A program made the position numbers and the translations under genes. From HyVt-560 sp964577195 (GTDB lineage Bacteria > Pseudomonadota > Gammaproteobacteria > UWMA-0217): a DNA stretch of 6,200 nucleotides. The notes under the pieces were generated by a model. It was not told where the DNA came from, made no database searches, and worked only from the letters and a program-made list of their open reading frames with translations. The stretch is taken from positions 1-6,200 of the forward strand of contig CAZNYF010000163.1 of assembly GCA_964577195.1 (NCBI GenBank), written 5' to 3'. Shown one piece after another: positions 1-6,009 of this stretch (position 1 is its first letter; each line of letters opens with the position of its first letter).

Positions 1-1
1 T

Positions 2-2263
2 CAATCCAGTGGTAACTACTGCACCCAGTGTGAAGCGCACGGATTTCGCAAAATCACCTACTATCCTGACCGCCCGGATGTGATGGCGGTTTTTACCACC
101 ACCGTTGAAGCGGATAAAACACGTTTCCCAGTGTTGCTTTCCAATGGTAATCCAATCGATCATGGTGAGGCTGATAATAATCGCCATTGGGTGAAATGGC
201 ATGATCCGCATAAAAAGCCCTGCTATTTATTTGCGTTGGTCGCAGGTGATCTCGCCTTAACCGAAGATAGCTATAAAACCCAATCGGGACGCGATGTATC
301 GCTGCAAATTTATACTGAACATCATAATGCGGATAAAACAGCTCATGCGGTGACATCACTACAAAAATCAATGCAGTGGGATGAAGAAACCTTTGGCCTG
401 GAATACGATCTGGATATTTATATGATCGTTGCTGTCGATGATTTTAATATGGGGGCAATGGAAAACAAGGGGCTCAACGTCTTTAATTCCAAATTTGTTT
501 TAGCATTACCAGAGACGGCAACGGACACTGATTATGTGAATATTGAAGCCGTCATTGCGCACGAATATTTTCACAACTGGACAGGCAATCGAGTTACCTG
601 CCGTGACTGGTTTCAATTAAGTTTAAAAGAAGGCTTAACTGTTTTTCGCGACCAATCATTTACTGCGGATATGACCTCTGCTGCAATTAAAAGAATTGAT
701 GATGTACGCATGCTACGCAGTGTTCAGTTTGCTGAAGATGCAGGGCCAATGGCACATCCTGTTCGACCGGACGCCTATATCGAAATTAATAATTTCTACA
801 CCGTTACTGTGTATGAAAAAGGCGCGGAAGTGGTGCGCATGTATCAAACTTTACTGGGTCGTGATGGGTTCCGTAAAGGTATGGATTTATATTTTCAACG
901 TCACGATGGGCAGGCGGTAACCACCGATGATTTTCGCAGTGCAATGGCGGATGCCAACGACATTGATCTGAGCCTTTTTCAACGCTGGTACGAGCAAGCG
1001 GGAACGCCGCGTGTCAATGTGACAACCGAGTGGAACGAAGCCGGGCGTGAATACAAGCTAAACTTCACCCAGCACTCTCCGGTCAATCAGGACGCTAATG
1101 CTTATACCGCAATGATGATCCCGATTAAAACAGGCCTGCTTGATGCACAGGGAAAAACCATTGCCGAGCAAACACTGACAATGACTGAATTAAACCAAAC
1201 ATTAACATTTAGCGATTTAGATACTAAACCAATACCCTCTTTGTTACGGGGATTTTCAGCTCCGGTGGTTCTTACTTACGATTACAGTGATCATGAATTA
1301 GCGTTTCTGGCAGCCAATGACAGCGATGAATTTAATCGCTGGGAAGCGGGGCAACGGCTAGCTTTAAAAGTATTGCTCAATGAAATTGACAATCACCAGA
1401 GTGGCAATTCTTTTGAGGGTGATCAAACATTGCTAACTGTTTGGCAAACTATGTTTAAAGATGAGCAACTTGATTCAGCGCTTTTGGCCGAAGCCATTAT
1501 TTTACCCTCGGAAAGTTATCTGGCAGAGCAAATGCAGACAGTTGATCCTGACGCGATTCATCAAACACGCGAAAATATGCGTCAGTTTCTTGCAGGGAAA
1601 TTAAGCGAAACACTGGAGAATGTTTATCAATTGAATCAAACCCCTGGAGAATATTCGCTAGATTCTGTAAGCATGGGTAAACGCAGATTAAAAAATATTT
1701 CCCTTGCATACCTGACATCGGCAGGTAGTGAGAAATGGTTAAATATAGCACTGGATCAGTTTAATGTAGCAGCCAACATGACTGATAGCATGGGCGCACT
1801 TTCTGCATTATCTGGCGTTGATTGTGAGCAAAGAAAAACTGCGCTGGATCAATTTCAGTCGCGCTGGAACGATAATAGTCTGGTAATGGATAAATGGTTT
1901 GCGCTACAAGCAAGCGCACCTCTACCGTCGGTGCTAAAAGAAGTTAAAACCCTAATGGAACATCCTTTGTTCAGTATTAAAAACCCCAATAAAGTACGAG
2001 CATTGATTGGTGCATTCTCGGCTAATTCTCTGGGTTTTCATGCCAAAGATGGCAGCGGTTATGAGTTTATGGGTGAGAAAATTATGCAATTGGATGAAAT
2101 CAATCCGCAAATAACTTCTCGGCTTGCCAAGCAGTTCACCCGCTGGCGTCGTTACGATGAAAATCGTCAGTCACTAATGAAACAGCAATTAACTAAAATA
2201 CAGGCTAAAAAGGGATTATCGAAAGATGTGTTTGAAGTGGTATCCCGAAGCCTAAGTGATTAA
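2..2263 (+). CDS. pepN: Aminopeptidase N (M1 zinc metallopeptidase), 5'-truncated by window edge
   Basis: Cytoplasmic M1-family peptidase that removes N-terminal amino acids from peptides. The frame is open from base 2, upstream of the ATG at 80, and that upstream part is clearly PepN (a CTQCEAHGF segment), so the ATG at 80 is internal. 753 residues are visible. Fragment numbering is offset by 110 from E. coli PepN: Gln9 and Glu11 match the substrate-amine site Q119/E121, GAMEN lies at 151-155 (bases 452-466), the zinc motif HEYFH at 187-191 (560-574), the third zinc ligand Glu210 in KEG (629-631), and the catalytic Tyr271 in VYEKGAEV (812-814). All key residues are intact. The implied full length of about 863 is close to the 870 of E. 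coli PepN. The C-terminal helical domain runs without interruption to TAA at 2261-2263. The next gene is convergent, so there is no sign of an operon with it. Confidence 0.97.
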   Translation, partial: QSSGNYCTQCEAHGFRKITYYPDRPDVMAVFTTTVEADKTRFPVLLSNGNPIDHGEADNNRHWVKWHDPHKKPCYLFALVAGDLALTEDSYKTQSGRDVSLQIYTEHHNADKTAHAVTSLQKSMQWDEETFGLEYDLDIYMIVAVDDFNMGAMENKGLNVFNSKFVLALPETATDTDYVNIEAVIAHEYFHNWTGNRVTCRDWFQLSLKEGLTVFRDQSFTADMTSAAIKRIDDVRMLRSVQFAEDAGPMAHPVRPDAYIEINNFYTVTVYEKGAEVVRMYQTLLGRDGFRKGMDLYFQRHDGQAVTTDDFRSAMADANDIDLSLFQRWYEQAGTPRVNVTTEWNEAGREYKLNFTQHSPVNQDANAYTAMMIPIKTGLLDAQGKTIAEQTLTMTELNQTLTFSDLDTKPIPSLLRGFSAPVVLTYDYSDHELAFLAANDSDEFNRWEAGQRLALKVLLNEIDNHQSGNSFEGDQTLLTVWQTMFKDEQLDSALLAEAIILPSESYLAEQMQTVDPDAIHQTRENMRQFLAGKLSETLENVYQLNQTPGEYSLDSVSMGKRRLKNISLAYLTSAGSEKWLNIALDQFNVAANMTDSMGALSALSGVDCEQRKTALDQFQSRWNDNSLVMDKWFALQASAPLPSVLKEVKTLMEHPLFSIKNPNKVRALIGAFSANSLGFHAKDGSGYEFMGEKIMQLDEINPQITSRLAKQFTRWRRYDENRQSLMKQQLTKIQAKKGLSKDVFEVVSRSLSD

Positions 2264-2279
2264 TTTTTAGTGTTGCCCC

Positions 2280-2305
2280 GTCATACCGGCTTCTGTTGGT
2301 ATGAC
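2280..2305 (+). terminator. Hairpin after pepN, possible terminator
   Basis: GTCATACC (2280-2287) pairs perfectly with GGTATGAC (2298-2305), and two G-T pairs plus one C-G pair can extend the stem inward to a four-base TTCT loop. It begins 16 bases after the pepN stop. The downstream run on the plus strand is only loosely T-rich (AAGGTTTTGAATTTT), so it is not a textbook intrinsic terminator. The CCCCGTCATACCGGC-type wording resembles short palindromic elements scattered in many proteobacterial genomes, so it may be a degenerate dispersed repeat that also ends transcription. Confidence 0.5.
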
Positions 2306-2318
2306 AAGGTTTTGAATT

Positions 2319-2473
2319 TTACGCATATAACTTTTCGCACTCACTAATAACCATTTTGAGGGTGAGATCGGATTGGTTACTGGTTTCTTTACCGGTTCTC
2401 AGTTCTGCGATTTGGACTGATTCTTTGCCAACCGGTTCCACAATAACATTTCTTTTGATGAGTCAGTGATCAT
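2319..2473 (-). pseudogene. Possible broken or very small minus-strand gene, function unknown
   Basis: On the minus strand a frame runs from GTG at 2441 to TAA at 2319-2321, giving 40 residues that read like ordinary protein (begins VEPVGKESVQ, ends ISECEKLYA). The frame stays open upstream only to a TGA at 2463-2465. In another frame an ATG at 2473 gives MITDSSKEM and then runs into the same stretch; a one-base shift near the AAAA run (about 2452-2457) would join the two into about 51 residues. It starts a few bases beyond the 51-bp repeats and has no clear Shine-Dalgarno sequence. I recognise no family. It may be a decayed gene, the tail of a gene cut by the repeats, or chance. Confidence 0.2.
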
Positions 2474-2478
2474 TAAGC

Positions 2479-2583
2479 GGTTCACTGCTCGCTGATCCAG
2501 TCGCTCCCAGCATTCCCTCCATCCATGGAGGTTCACTGCTCGCTGATCCAGTCGCTCCCAGCATTCCCTCCATCCATGGAGGT
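2479..2583. repeat. 51-bp tandem repeat, 2.06 identical copies
   Basis: Copy 1 (2479-2529) and copy 2 (2530-2580) match at all 51 positions, and GGT at 2581-2583 starts a third unit. About 30 of 51 bases are G or C, richer than the surroundings. Each copy ends in an inverted repeat, CCTCCAT-CC-ATGGAGG (2516-2531; again 2567-2582). The period is a multiple of three and two minus-strand frames are open through both copies, giving artefactual 17-residue peptide repeats. The right edge coincides with the first base of the DUF302 stop codon (TCA on the plus strand, 2583-2585). There are no unique spacers, so this is not a CRISPR array. Confidence 0.93.
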
Positions 2584-3013
2584 CAAAGGCGGATGTCAGA
2601 AAATACGGAACGTAGATCATTTTCCCAGCGTTTAAATTGTACCGATAATTCAGGCAGTTGAATTAGTTTTTCTAACTCAGTGGGATTTACGGTAAATAAA
2701 ATTGTTTCATCGCCTTCTTCAACTATGGCAATTTTGAGTGGCAAAAAAGGAATGAGTTCGGGGAATTTATCGGTGAGGTCTCTGACTTCGTCGAGCTTGC
2801 CAAAAAAGACTGTGCGATATGATTCTGTTTTATACCCCATGCCTTTCAGCCCACCGTCGCAACGCTGTACGTGGGCAAATTCATAACCGTGTTCTTCAAT
2901 GCTGTTTTTGAGTCGTTGAAGCGTTTTTGTAAAATTATCTGTGCTGCGCAGCATTAACATGTTTTCTGCATAGGCATGAGCGGGTAGGGTGAGGACCATG
3001 AGCGTAATTAAAA
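2583..3013 (-). CDS. Exported DUF302-family protein, 5' end in assembly gap
   Basis: Small protein of the DUF302 family, whose biochemical role is not established. Counting from the ATG at 2999, the 138 residues hold one DUF302 domain at about 19-112: a helix (TLQRLKNSIEEHGY), then RCDGGLKGMGYK with Cys47, a strand YRTVFFGK, and FLPLKIAIVEEGDET followed by FTVNP. The ATG at 2999 is probably not the true start: the four codons before it read LITL and join LMVLTLPAHAYAE into the hydrophobic core and AxA cleavage site of a signal peptide, so the real start lies inside the N run and the protein is predicted to be periplasmic. It is read in the same direction as the upstream cytochrome-DUF302 gene and probably shares its promoter. 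The TGA stop sits at the edge of the 51-bp tandem repeat, so the natural C-terminus may have been altered there. Confidence 0.85.
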
Positions 3014-3113
3014 NNNNNNNNNNNNNNNNNNNNNNNNNNNNNNNNNNNNNNNNNNNNNNNNNNNNNNNNNNNNNNNNNNNNNNNNNNNNNNNNNNNNNNN
3101 NNNNNNNNNNNNN
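3014..3113. other. Scaffold gap of 100 N
   Basis: Exactly 100 undetermined bases, the usual placeholder for a gap of unknown size. It hides the rest of the DUF302 domain of the upstream cytochrome and the start and first signal-peptide codons of the stand-alone DUF302 gene. A full DUF302 domain would need roughly 75 more codons plus a new start, so the true gap is probably larger than 100 bases. Confidence 0.97.
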
Positions 3114-3931
3114 TTCCGGTTTAATTTATCGTCACTGGTCAAACCTTTTTCCAGCAGCCTGTCGGGGAAGTACCGGAAGTTTTTGCCCTTAATAGCTTGC
3201 TTTAGATTATCAGCTGTTGTTTTAAAGTCGTAGGGAGAATCAATAATTAGTGTGGGTTTTTGTGAGTTATTTTCAGATACCTTTTTATTGGTTATATTTT
3301 CCAACGAACGTATATAACTGATAATGTCACTAACATTATTATTGGTTAGTCCCCGTTTTTTAAAATTGGGCATTTCCGAATCAGGTCGACTGTTGAGAAT
3401 GGCATGCATAATAAATGAGTCGGATGCGGATTGTAAAAAACCAGTATTACTAATGGACGGTGGCATTACCTCGAAATCTCTCTCTCGTGATTGAGAAACA
3501 CCCGTACCCAAACCCTGTCCATTACCATCGCTACCATGACATTCAGTACAGTGCTGCTGATATAATTTTTTACCGGCAAGCGCGTTACCTTTAGCGCTTG
3601 TTTGAGGCAAATTTGTTGGTTCGGGGGCGTTTTCTGATTCTCTCATGTGCTCAATAATACTCGTCACTTGTGCATCACTGAGTGAGTCAAAAGCAGGCAT
3701 GATTCTACCCGGCCGGCCGATGCGGATGGTTTTGCGGATATAGCTATCTGGAAAGGTTTTGAGCTTTTCTGTGGTTAGTGGCAGACCGATCCCACCCAGG
3801 CCATGTCGGCTGTGACAGGTATTACAATGTTCCTGATAGAGTAACTTACCATCTGGGCCTGCTTGGGCACTAAAGCTGATAACAGAAAAGCCTATCAGCA
3901 GGAGAGGAATAGATAATAATCTTGTGCGCAC
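3114..3931 (-). CDS. Diheme c-type cytochrome with C-terminal DUF302 domain, 3' end in assembly gap
   Basis: Predicted periplasmic electron carrier. It starts at GTG (3931-3929): AGG lies 8 bases upstream, an in-frame TAG at 3943-3941 rules out a longer start, and a signal peptide follows directly (residues 1-24, ending SAQA). Two class I cytochrome c domains follow: CNTCH at 36-40 with likely axial Met78 (RIMPAF), and CTECH at 128-132 with likely axial Met187 (EMPNF). After a polar linker (about 212-226), residues 228-272 (IIDSPYDFKTTADNLKQAI, then FRYFPDRLLEKGL) look like the beginning of a DUF302 domain, cut at the gap; the last partial codon is AAN. The same-strand gene beyond the gap is also DUF302. 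Reading the two cytochrome domains is secure; the DUF302 call rests on about 45 residues. The electron partner is unknown; the nearby flavocytochrome genes suggest sulfur oxidation. Confidence 0.88.
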
Positions 3932-3960
3932 GACAGTAACCTATATTAGATATTTATAAT

Positions 3961-3989
3961 ATAATAGTATAGAACTCTGATTTAGCCAA
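3961..3989 (-). promoter_or_regulatory. Sigma70-like promoter for the cytochrome-DUF302 gene
   Basis: On the minus strand, TTGGCT (3989-3984) is followed after exactly 17 bases by TATTAT (3966-3961), five of six matches to the consensus -10. The predicted transcript would start near 3954, about 22 bases before the GTG start. The surrounding sequence is strongly AT-rich. Confidence 0.5.
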
Positions 3990-4001
3990 ATTTTTCATCT
4001 G

Positions 4002-4040
4002 GTTTGAAAGCAGGTTTCTTACTATGAAAGCCTTTCGAAC
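4002..4040. promoter_or_regulatory. Imperfect inverted repeat in the divergent intergenic region
   Basis: GTTTGAAAG (4002-4010) is complementary to CTTTCGAAC (4032-4040) with one G-T pair, and AGGTTTC (4012-4018) can pair with GAAAGCCT (4025-4032) with a one-base bulge. It lies just upstream of the minus-strand -35 box, a typical operator position for a regulator acting on the cytochrome-DUF302 gene. A second small palindrome, TACTA-T-TAGTA, follows at 4045-4055. Protein binding is inferred. Confidence 0.35.
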
Positions 4041-4152
4041 TACATACTATTAGTACTTTTTCTGTCGATGCAGACTAAAATCCTAGTGATGGTGACAGGA
4101 TGTGATGACTACTATATTCTCGGAATAGCTTGGATCATCAAATTTATCGGTT

Positions 4153-4184
4153 TTTTTGAGTTTAGGTAATACCTCAAAAATAAG
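4153..4184 (+). promoter_or_regulatory. Inverted repeat overlapping a weak promoter of the regulator gene
   Basis: TTTTTGAG (4153-4160) and CTCAAAAA (4173-4180) form a perfect 8-bp inverted repeat with 12 bases between them, and a nested AGGT-AAT-ACCT (4164-4174) lies inside. The same stretch holds a possible promoter: TTGAGT at 4156-4161, a 17-base spacer, then AATAAG at 4179-4184, each matching four of six consensus bases. A protein bound here would cover the promoter, which suggests autoregulation of the Crp/Fnr gene starting at 4230. It is not a good terminator because the stem is mostly A-T. Confidence 0.35.
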
Positions 4185-4229
4185 GCTACATTATTATTTT
4201 TCTAACGGAACGAATATGGACAGGCCATT

Positions 4230-4970
4230 ATGAAGTCAATTACTAAAGGATTGCCTAGCTGTGAAAGCTGTCCCATCCGATCTTCAGCCTTATTTGGCGG
4301 ACTGGATATGGAGCAGCTAGATAAGGTGCGTAGTTTACGTACTTCTCAATTACTACTAGATACAGGAGAGCACCTCTATTTTGAAGGTGACCTACCTTCT
4401 ACCGCACATACTATATACGAAGGGTGGATTGCTTTATATCGAACCTCTAGTGAGGGGCATCGACAGATCTTGCGGTTTGCGCTACCTGGAGATTTCCTGG
4501 GTTATAAAGTAGGCAAAGATTCAGTTTATGACCATTCTGCAAAAGCTTTGTCGCCCGTCAAACTTTGTACGTTTTCCATTTCGCAGATCTCCGAAAAAAT
4601 GGCTCGGCTGCCAGAGCTGCATATAGCTGTCCAGTCAATGAATGATGCCATTATGGAGCGCTGTCATTCCAGCATTACCACAATCGCCAGCAAATCTGCG
4701 GAAGCTAAAGTAGCATTTCTGTTTGTGAGTTTGTTTGCTCGCGAGGAATCGACAAGAAAGAGTCAAAGTAAGCATATTCCTTTTCCTCTGACGCAAGAAG
4801 ATATGGCCGATGCGTTGGGGCTTACATCTATTCACGTTAATAGAGTGATCAAAGGGCTTCGAACCAAAGGGCTAATTACCTGCAAAAATCGTCGACTGGA
4901 AATTCTCGATCATGAGAAGCTCATTGAAGTCGCGCAAATGGATTCATTTGAAGTTAAACGGTTTCAATAA
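4230..4970 (+). CDS. Crp/Fnr-family transcriptional regulator
   Basis: DNA-binding regulator of 246 residues, typical Crp/Fnr length. The ATG follows GGACAGG with 5 bases between; an ATG at 4216 meets a stop after five codons. The N-terminus carries C11-x2-C14 and R17. A cyclic-nucleotide-binding-type beta-barrel covers about 25-125 (LRFALPGDFLGY at 81-92), the dimer helix about 125-165, and the winged HTH about 185-225 (PLTQEDMADALGLTSIHVNR). Cys113 aligns by eye with E. coli FNR Cys122, but the FNR third N-terminal cysteine position is Ala20, so a standard four-cysteine iron-sulfur cluster is not supported. In the recognition helix the FNR residues E209/S212/R213 correspond to I201/N204/R205, so the DNA site probably differs from the FNR box. 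The gene is divergent from the cytochrome-DUF302 gene and upstream of fccA, making both candidate targets. Signal and targets are unknown. Confidence 0.93.
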   Translation: MKSITKGLPSCESCPIRSSALFGGLDMEQLDKVRSLRTSQLLLDTGEHLYFEGDLPSTAHTIYEGWIALYRTSSEGHRQILRFALPGDFLGYKVGKDSVYDHSAKALSPVKLCTFSISQISEKMARLPELHIAVQSMNDAIMERCHSSITTIASKSAEAKVAFLFVSLFAREESTRKSQSKHIPFPLTQEDMADALGLTSIHVNRVIKGLRTKGLITCKNRRLEILDHEKLIEVAQMDSFEVKRFQ

Positions 4971-5115
4971 TAAACATAAGAGTTTGCTAAATTAGTCTTT
5001 ACAATCACTCACCAGAAACTTCCGACCTCATAACGTATATCGGAATTACCTTGGCTATTCACAATAGCAGCGCAAACCGATAGTTTCTTAAAAACTATAA
5101 CCTCTATGCATTTCA

Positions 5116-5175
5116 ATCATTTGCCGAGGTTGCTTTAACTTTTAAAGGCAAATGATCACTTCTTTGGCAAATAAT
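5116..5175. promoter_or_regulatory. Perfect 10-bp inverted repeat plus a third direct copy, possible operator
   Basis: ATCATTTGCC (5116-5125) and GGCAAATGAT (5147-5156) are exact reverse complements separated by 21 bases; GGCAAATAAT (5166-5175) repeats the right arm with one change, starting 19 bases later. Two-turn spacing of similar sites suits a cooperative DNA-binding protein. As a terminator it is unlikely because the loop is long and no T-run follows. The binding protein is unknown. Confidence 0.4.
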
Positions 5176-5321
5176 GCCCCTACAGCGAATAAAAACTAAT
5201 CTACATTAATATTTGAATTTTGGAGTTTTCGTATACTCGCCTCAGCGTATAAACAGCTGGGCGCTATTTGTGATGAATTCACGATAGATCCAGTTCTTCT
5301 GGATTATTACGTACAAAACAC

Positions 5322-5332
5322 GTTTCGAAAGC
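5322..5332. promoter_or_regulatory. GTTTCGAAAGC box upstream of fccA
   Basis: The core TTTCGAAA (5323-5330) is a perfect 8-bp palindrome, about 80 bases before the fccA start. Close variants occur in the other intergenic region: GTTTGAAAGC at 4002-4011 and, on the minus strand, GTTCGAAAGGC at 4040-4030. This could be a shared binding site, but three imperfect matches are weak evidence. Confidence 0.25.
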
Positions 5333-5410
5333 ATACTGAGCTGTGATTGTCAGAAGCTAAGAATTTCGCAATGTTACCACTGCCAAAAGTAAGAATGAGG
5401 ACTTGATCTT

Positions 5411-5998
5411 ATGAAAAAAGTAAAATCGTTTAAATCTGGTGCGTTACTCGCTGCTGGATTGTTACTAATGGGCGCGGCGCAGGCCGAAGAGGTTAGCGGC
5501 CAAGCATTGGCTTACTCCTGTGCAGGCTGTCACGGCACTAATGGTGTCAGTGCCGGCCCCGCAACTCCCACAATTGCCGGATTGTCTGAAACCTATTTGA
5601 CTGACACTATGTTGGCTTATAAAGAGGGTCGTTTTTCCACTATCATGGAAAGAATTGCAAAGGGCTATACCGAAACCGAAATCGAAGCAATGTCTAAATT
5701 TTTCGCCGGTCAGAAGTTTGTTCCCGTAGACCAGAAAAATGATGCAGCTCTGGCAGCATCAGGTGCCAAGCTGCACGACAAATATTGTGAACAATGTCAT
5801 TCAGAAGGCGGAACAGTCGCTGAAGACGATTCAGGTTTCCTAAAAGGTCAGTGGAAGGCATATACGGTCAATTCTCTGGAAGATTTTCGTGATGGTCATC
5901 GTGAAATGCCCAAGAAGATGAAAAGGAAGATTGAGGAAATGCGCGCGGGTAATCCTGATGCGCTCAGAGAGCTTTCTGAATATTACGCTGGTAAATAG
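5411..5998 (+). CDS. fccA: Flavocytochrome c sulfide dehydrogenase, diheme cytochrome subunit
   Basis: Electron-transfer subunit of the periplasmic sulfide:cytochrome c oxidoreductase; it takes electrons from the FAD of FccB and passes them to soluble cytochromes. The 195 residues are complete. GAGGA at 5397-5401 lies 9 bases before the ATG. A Sec signal peptide (1-25, ending GAAQA) is followed by heme 1 at CAGCH (37-41) with likely axial Met79 in STIMERIAKGY, and heme 2 at CEQCH (126-130) with likely axial Met166. The segments AGCHGTNGVSAGPATPTIAG, STIM.RIAKGY, GAKLHDKYCE and the C-terminal MPKKM closely resemble Allochromatium vinosum FccA, which separates it from generic c4-type cytochromes. 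It is followed after 11 bases by fccB, with which it should be cotranscribed. Confidence 0.95.
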   Translation: MKKVKSFKSGALLAAGLLLMGAAQAEEVSGQALAYSCAGCHGTNGVSAGPATPTIAGLSETYLTDTMLAYKEGRFSTIMERIAKGYTETEIEAMSKFFAGQKFVPVDQKNDAALAASGAKLHDKYCEQCHSEGGTVAEDDSGFLKGQWKAYTVNSLEDFRDGHREMPKKMKRKIEEMRAGNPDALRELSEYYAGK

Positions 5999-6009
5999 AG
6001 GATTAAATG

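Larger units (their letters stand above)
4971..5410. other. 440-bp non-coding spacer between the regulator and fccA
   Basis: I find no convincing gene here; the longest start-to-stop runs I checked on the plus strand are about ten codons. It holds small inverted repeats (TTCCGA 5020-5025 with TCGGAA 5040-5045), the 10-bp inverted repeat and box listed separately, a direct repeat CGTATA at 5230-5235 and 5246-5251, an imperfect GTGA-N5-TCAC palindrome (5270-5282), and a short hairpin ATCCAG-TTCTT-CTGGAT (5288-5304). TATACT at 5232-5237 resembles a -10 box, but no well-spaced -35 box is visible, so the fccA promoter may depend on an activator. No strong terminator for the regulator gene is evident. 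Confidence 0.6.

Noticed and set aside
80..82. ATG at 80 as the pepN start
   Set aside because: The frame is open to base 2 and encodes conserved PepN residues, including the substrate-binding glutamate, upstream of this ATG.
2479..2583. CRISPR array
   Set aside because: Only two contiguous identical units with no unique spacers between repeats.
2399..2620. 73-residue minus-strand frame containing two 17-residue repeats
   Set aside because: It overlaps the DUF302 gene out of frame and owes its length to the 51-bp tandem repeat, which is open in two minus-strand frames.
3008..3113. Continuation of the cytochrome frame through the N run to a stop at 3008
   Set aside because: It relies on the gap being exactly 100 bases; the stop seen there is an accident of placeholder length and overlaps the signal-peptide codons of the next gene.
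4130..4141. FNR-type box (TTGGATCATCAA)
   Set aside because: Only the right half-site ATCAA fits; the left half is out of place for TTGAT-N4-ATCAA.
4635..4835. 66-residue minus-strand frame inside the regulator gene
   Set aside because: Shadow of the Crp/Fnr coding sequence, with no ribosome binding site or recognisable domain.
5213..5237. Promoter TTGAAT...TATACT before fccA
   Set aside because: The spacer is only 13 bases, too short for a sigma70 promoter.
5269..5283. CRP-type site TGTGA...TCACG upstream of fccA
   Set aside because: The half-sites are separated by 5 rather than 6 bases and the right half is imperfect, so it is noted only as a palindrome.
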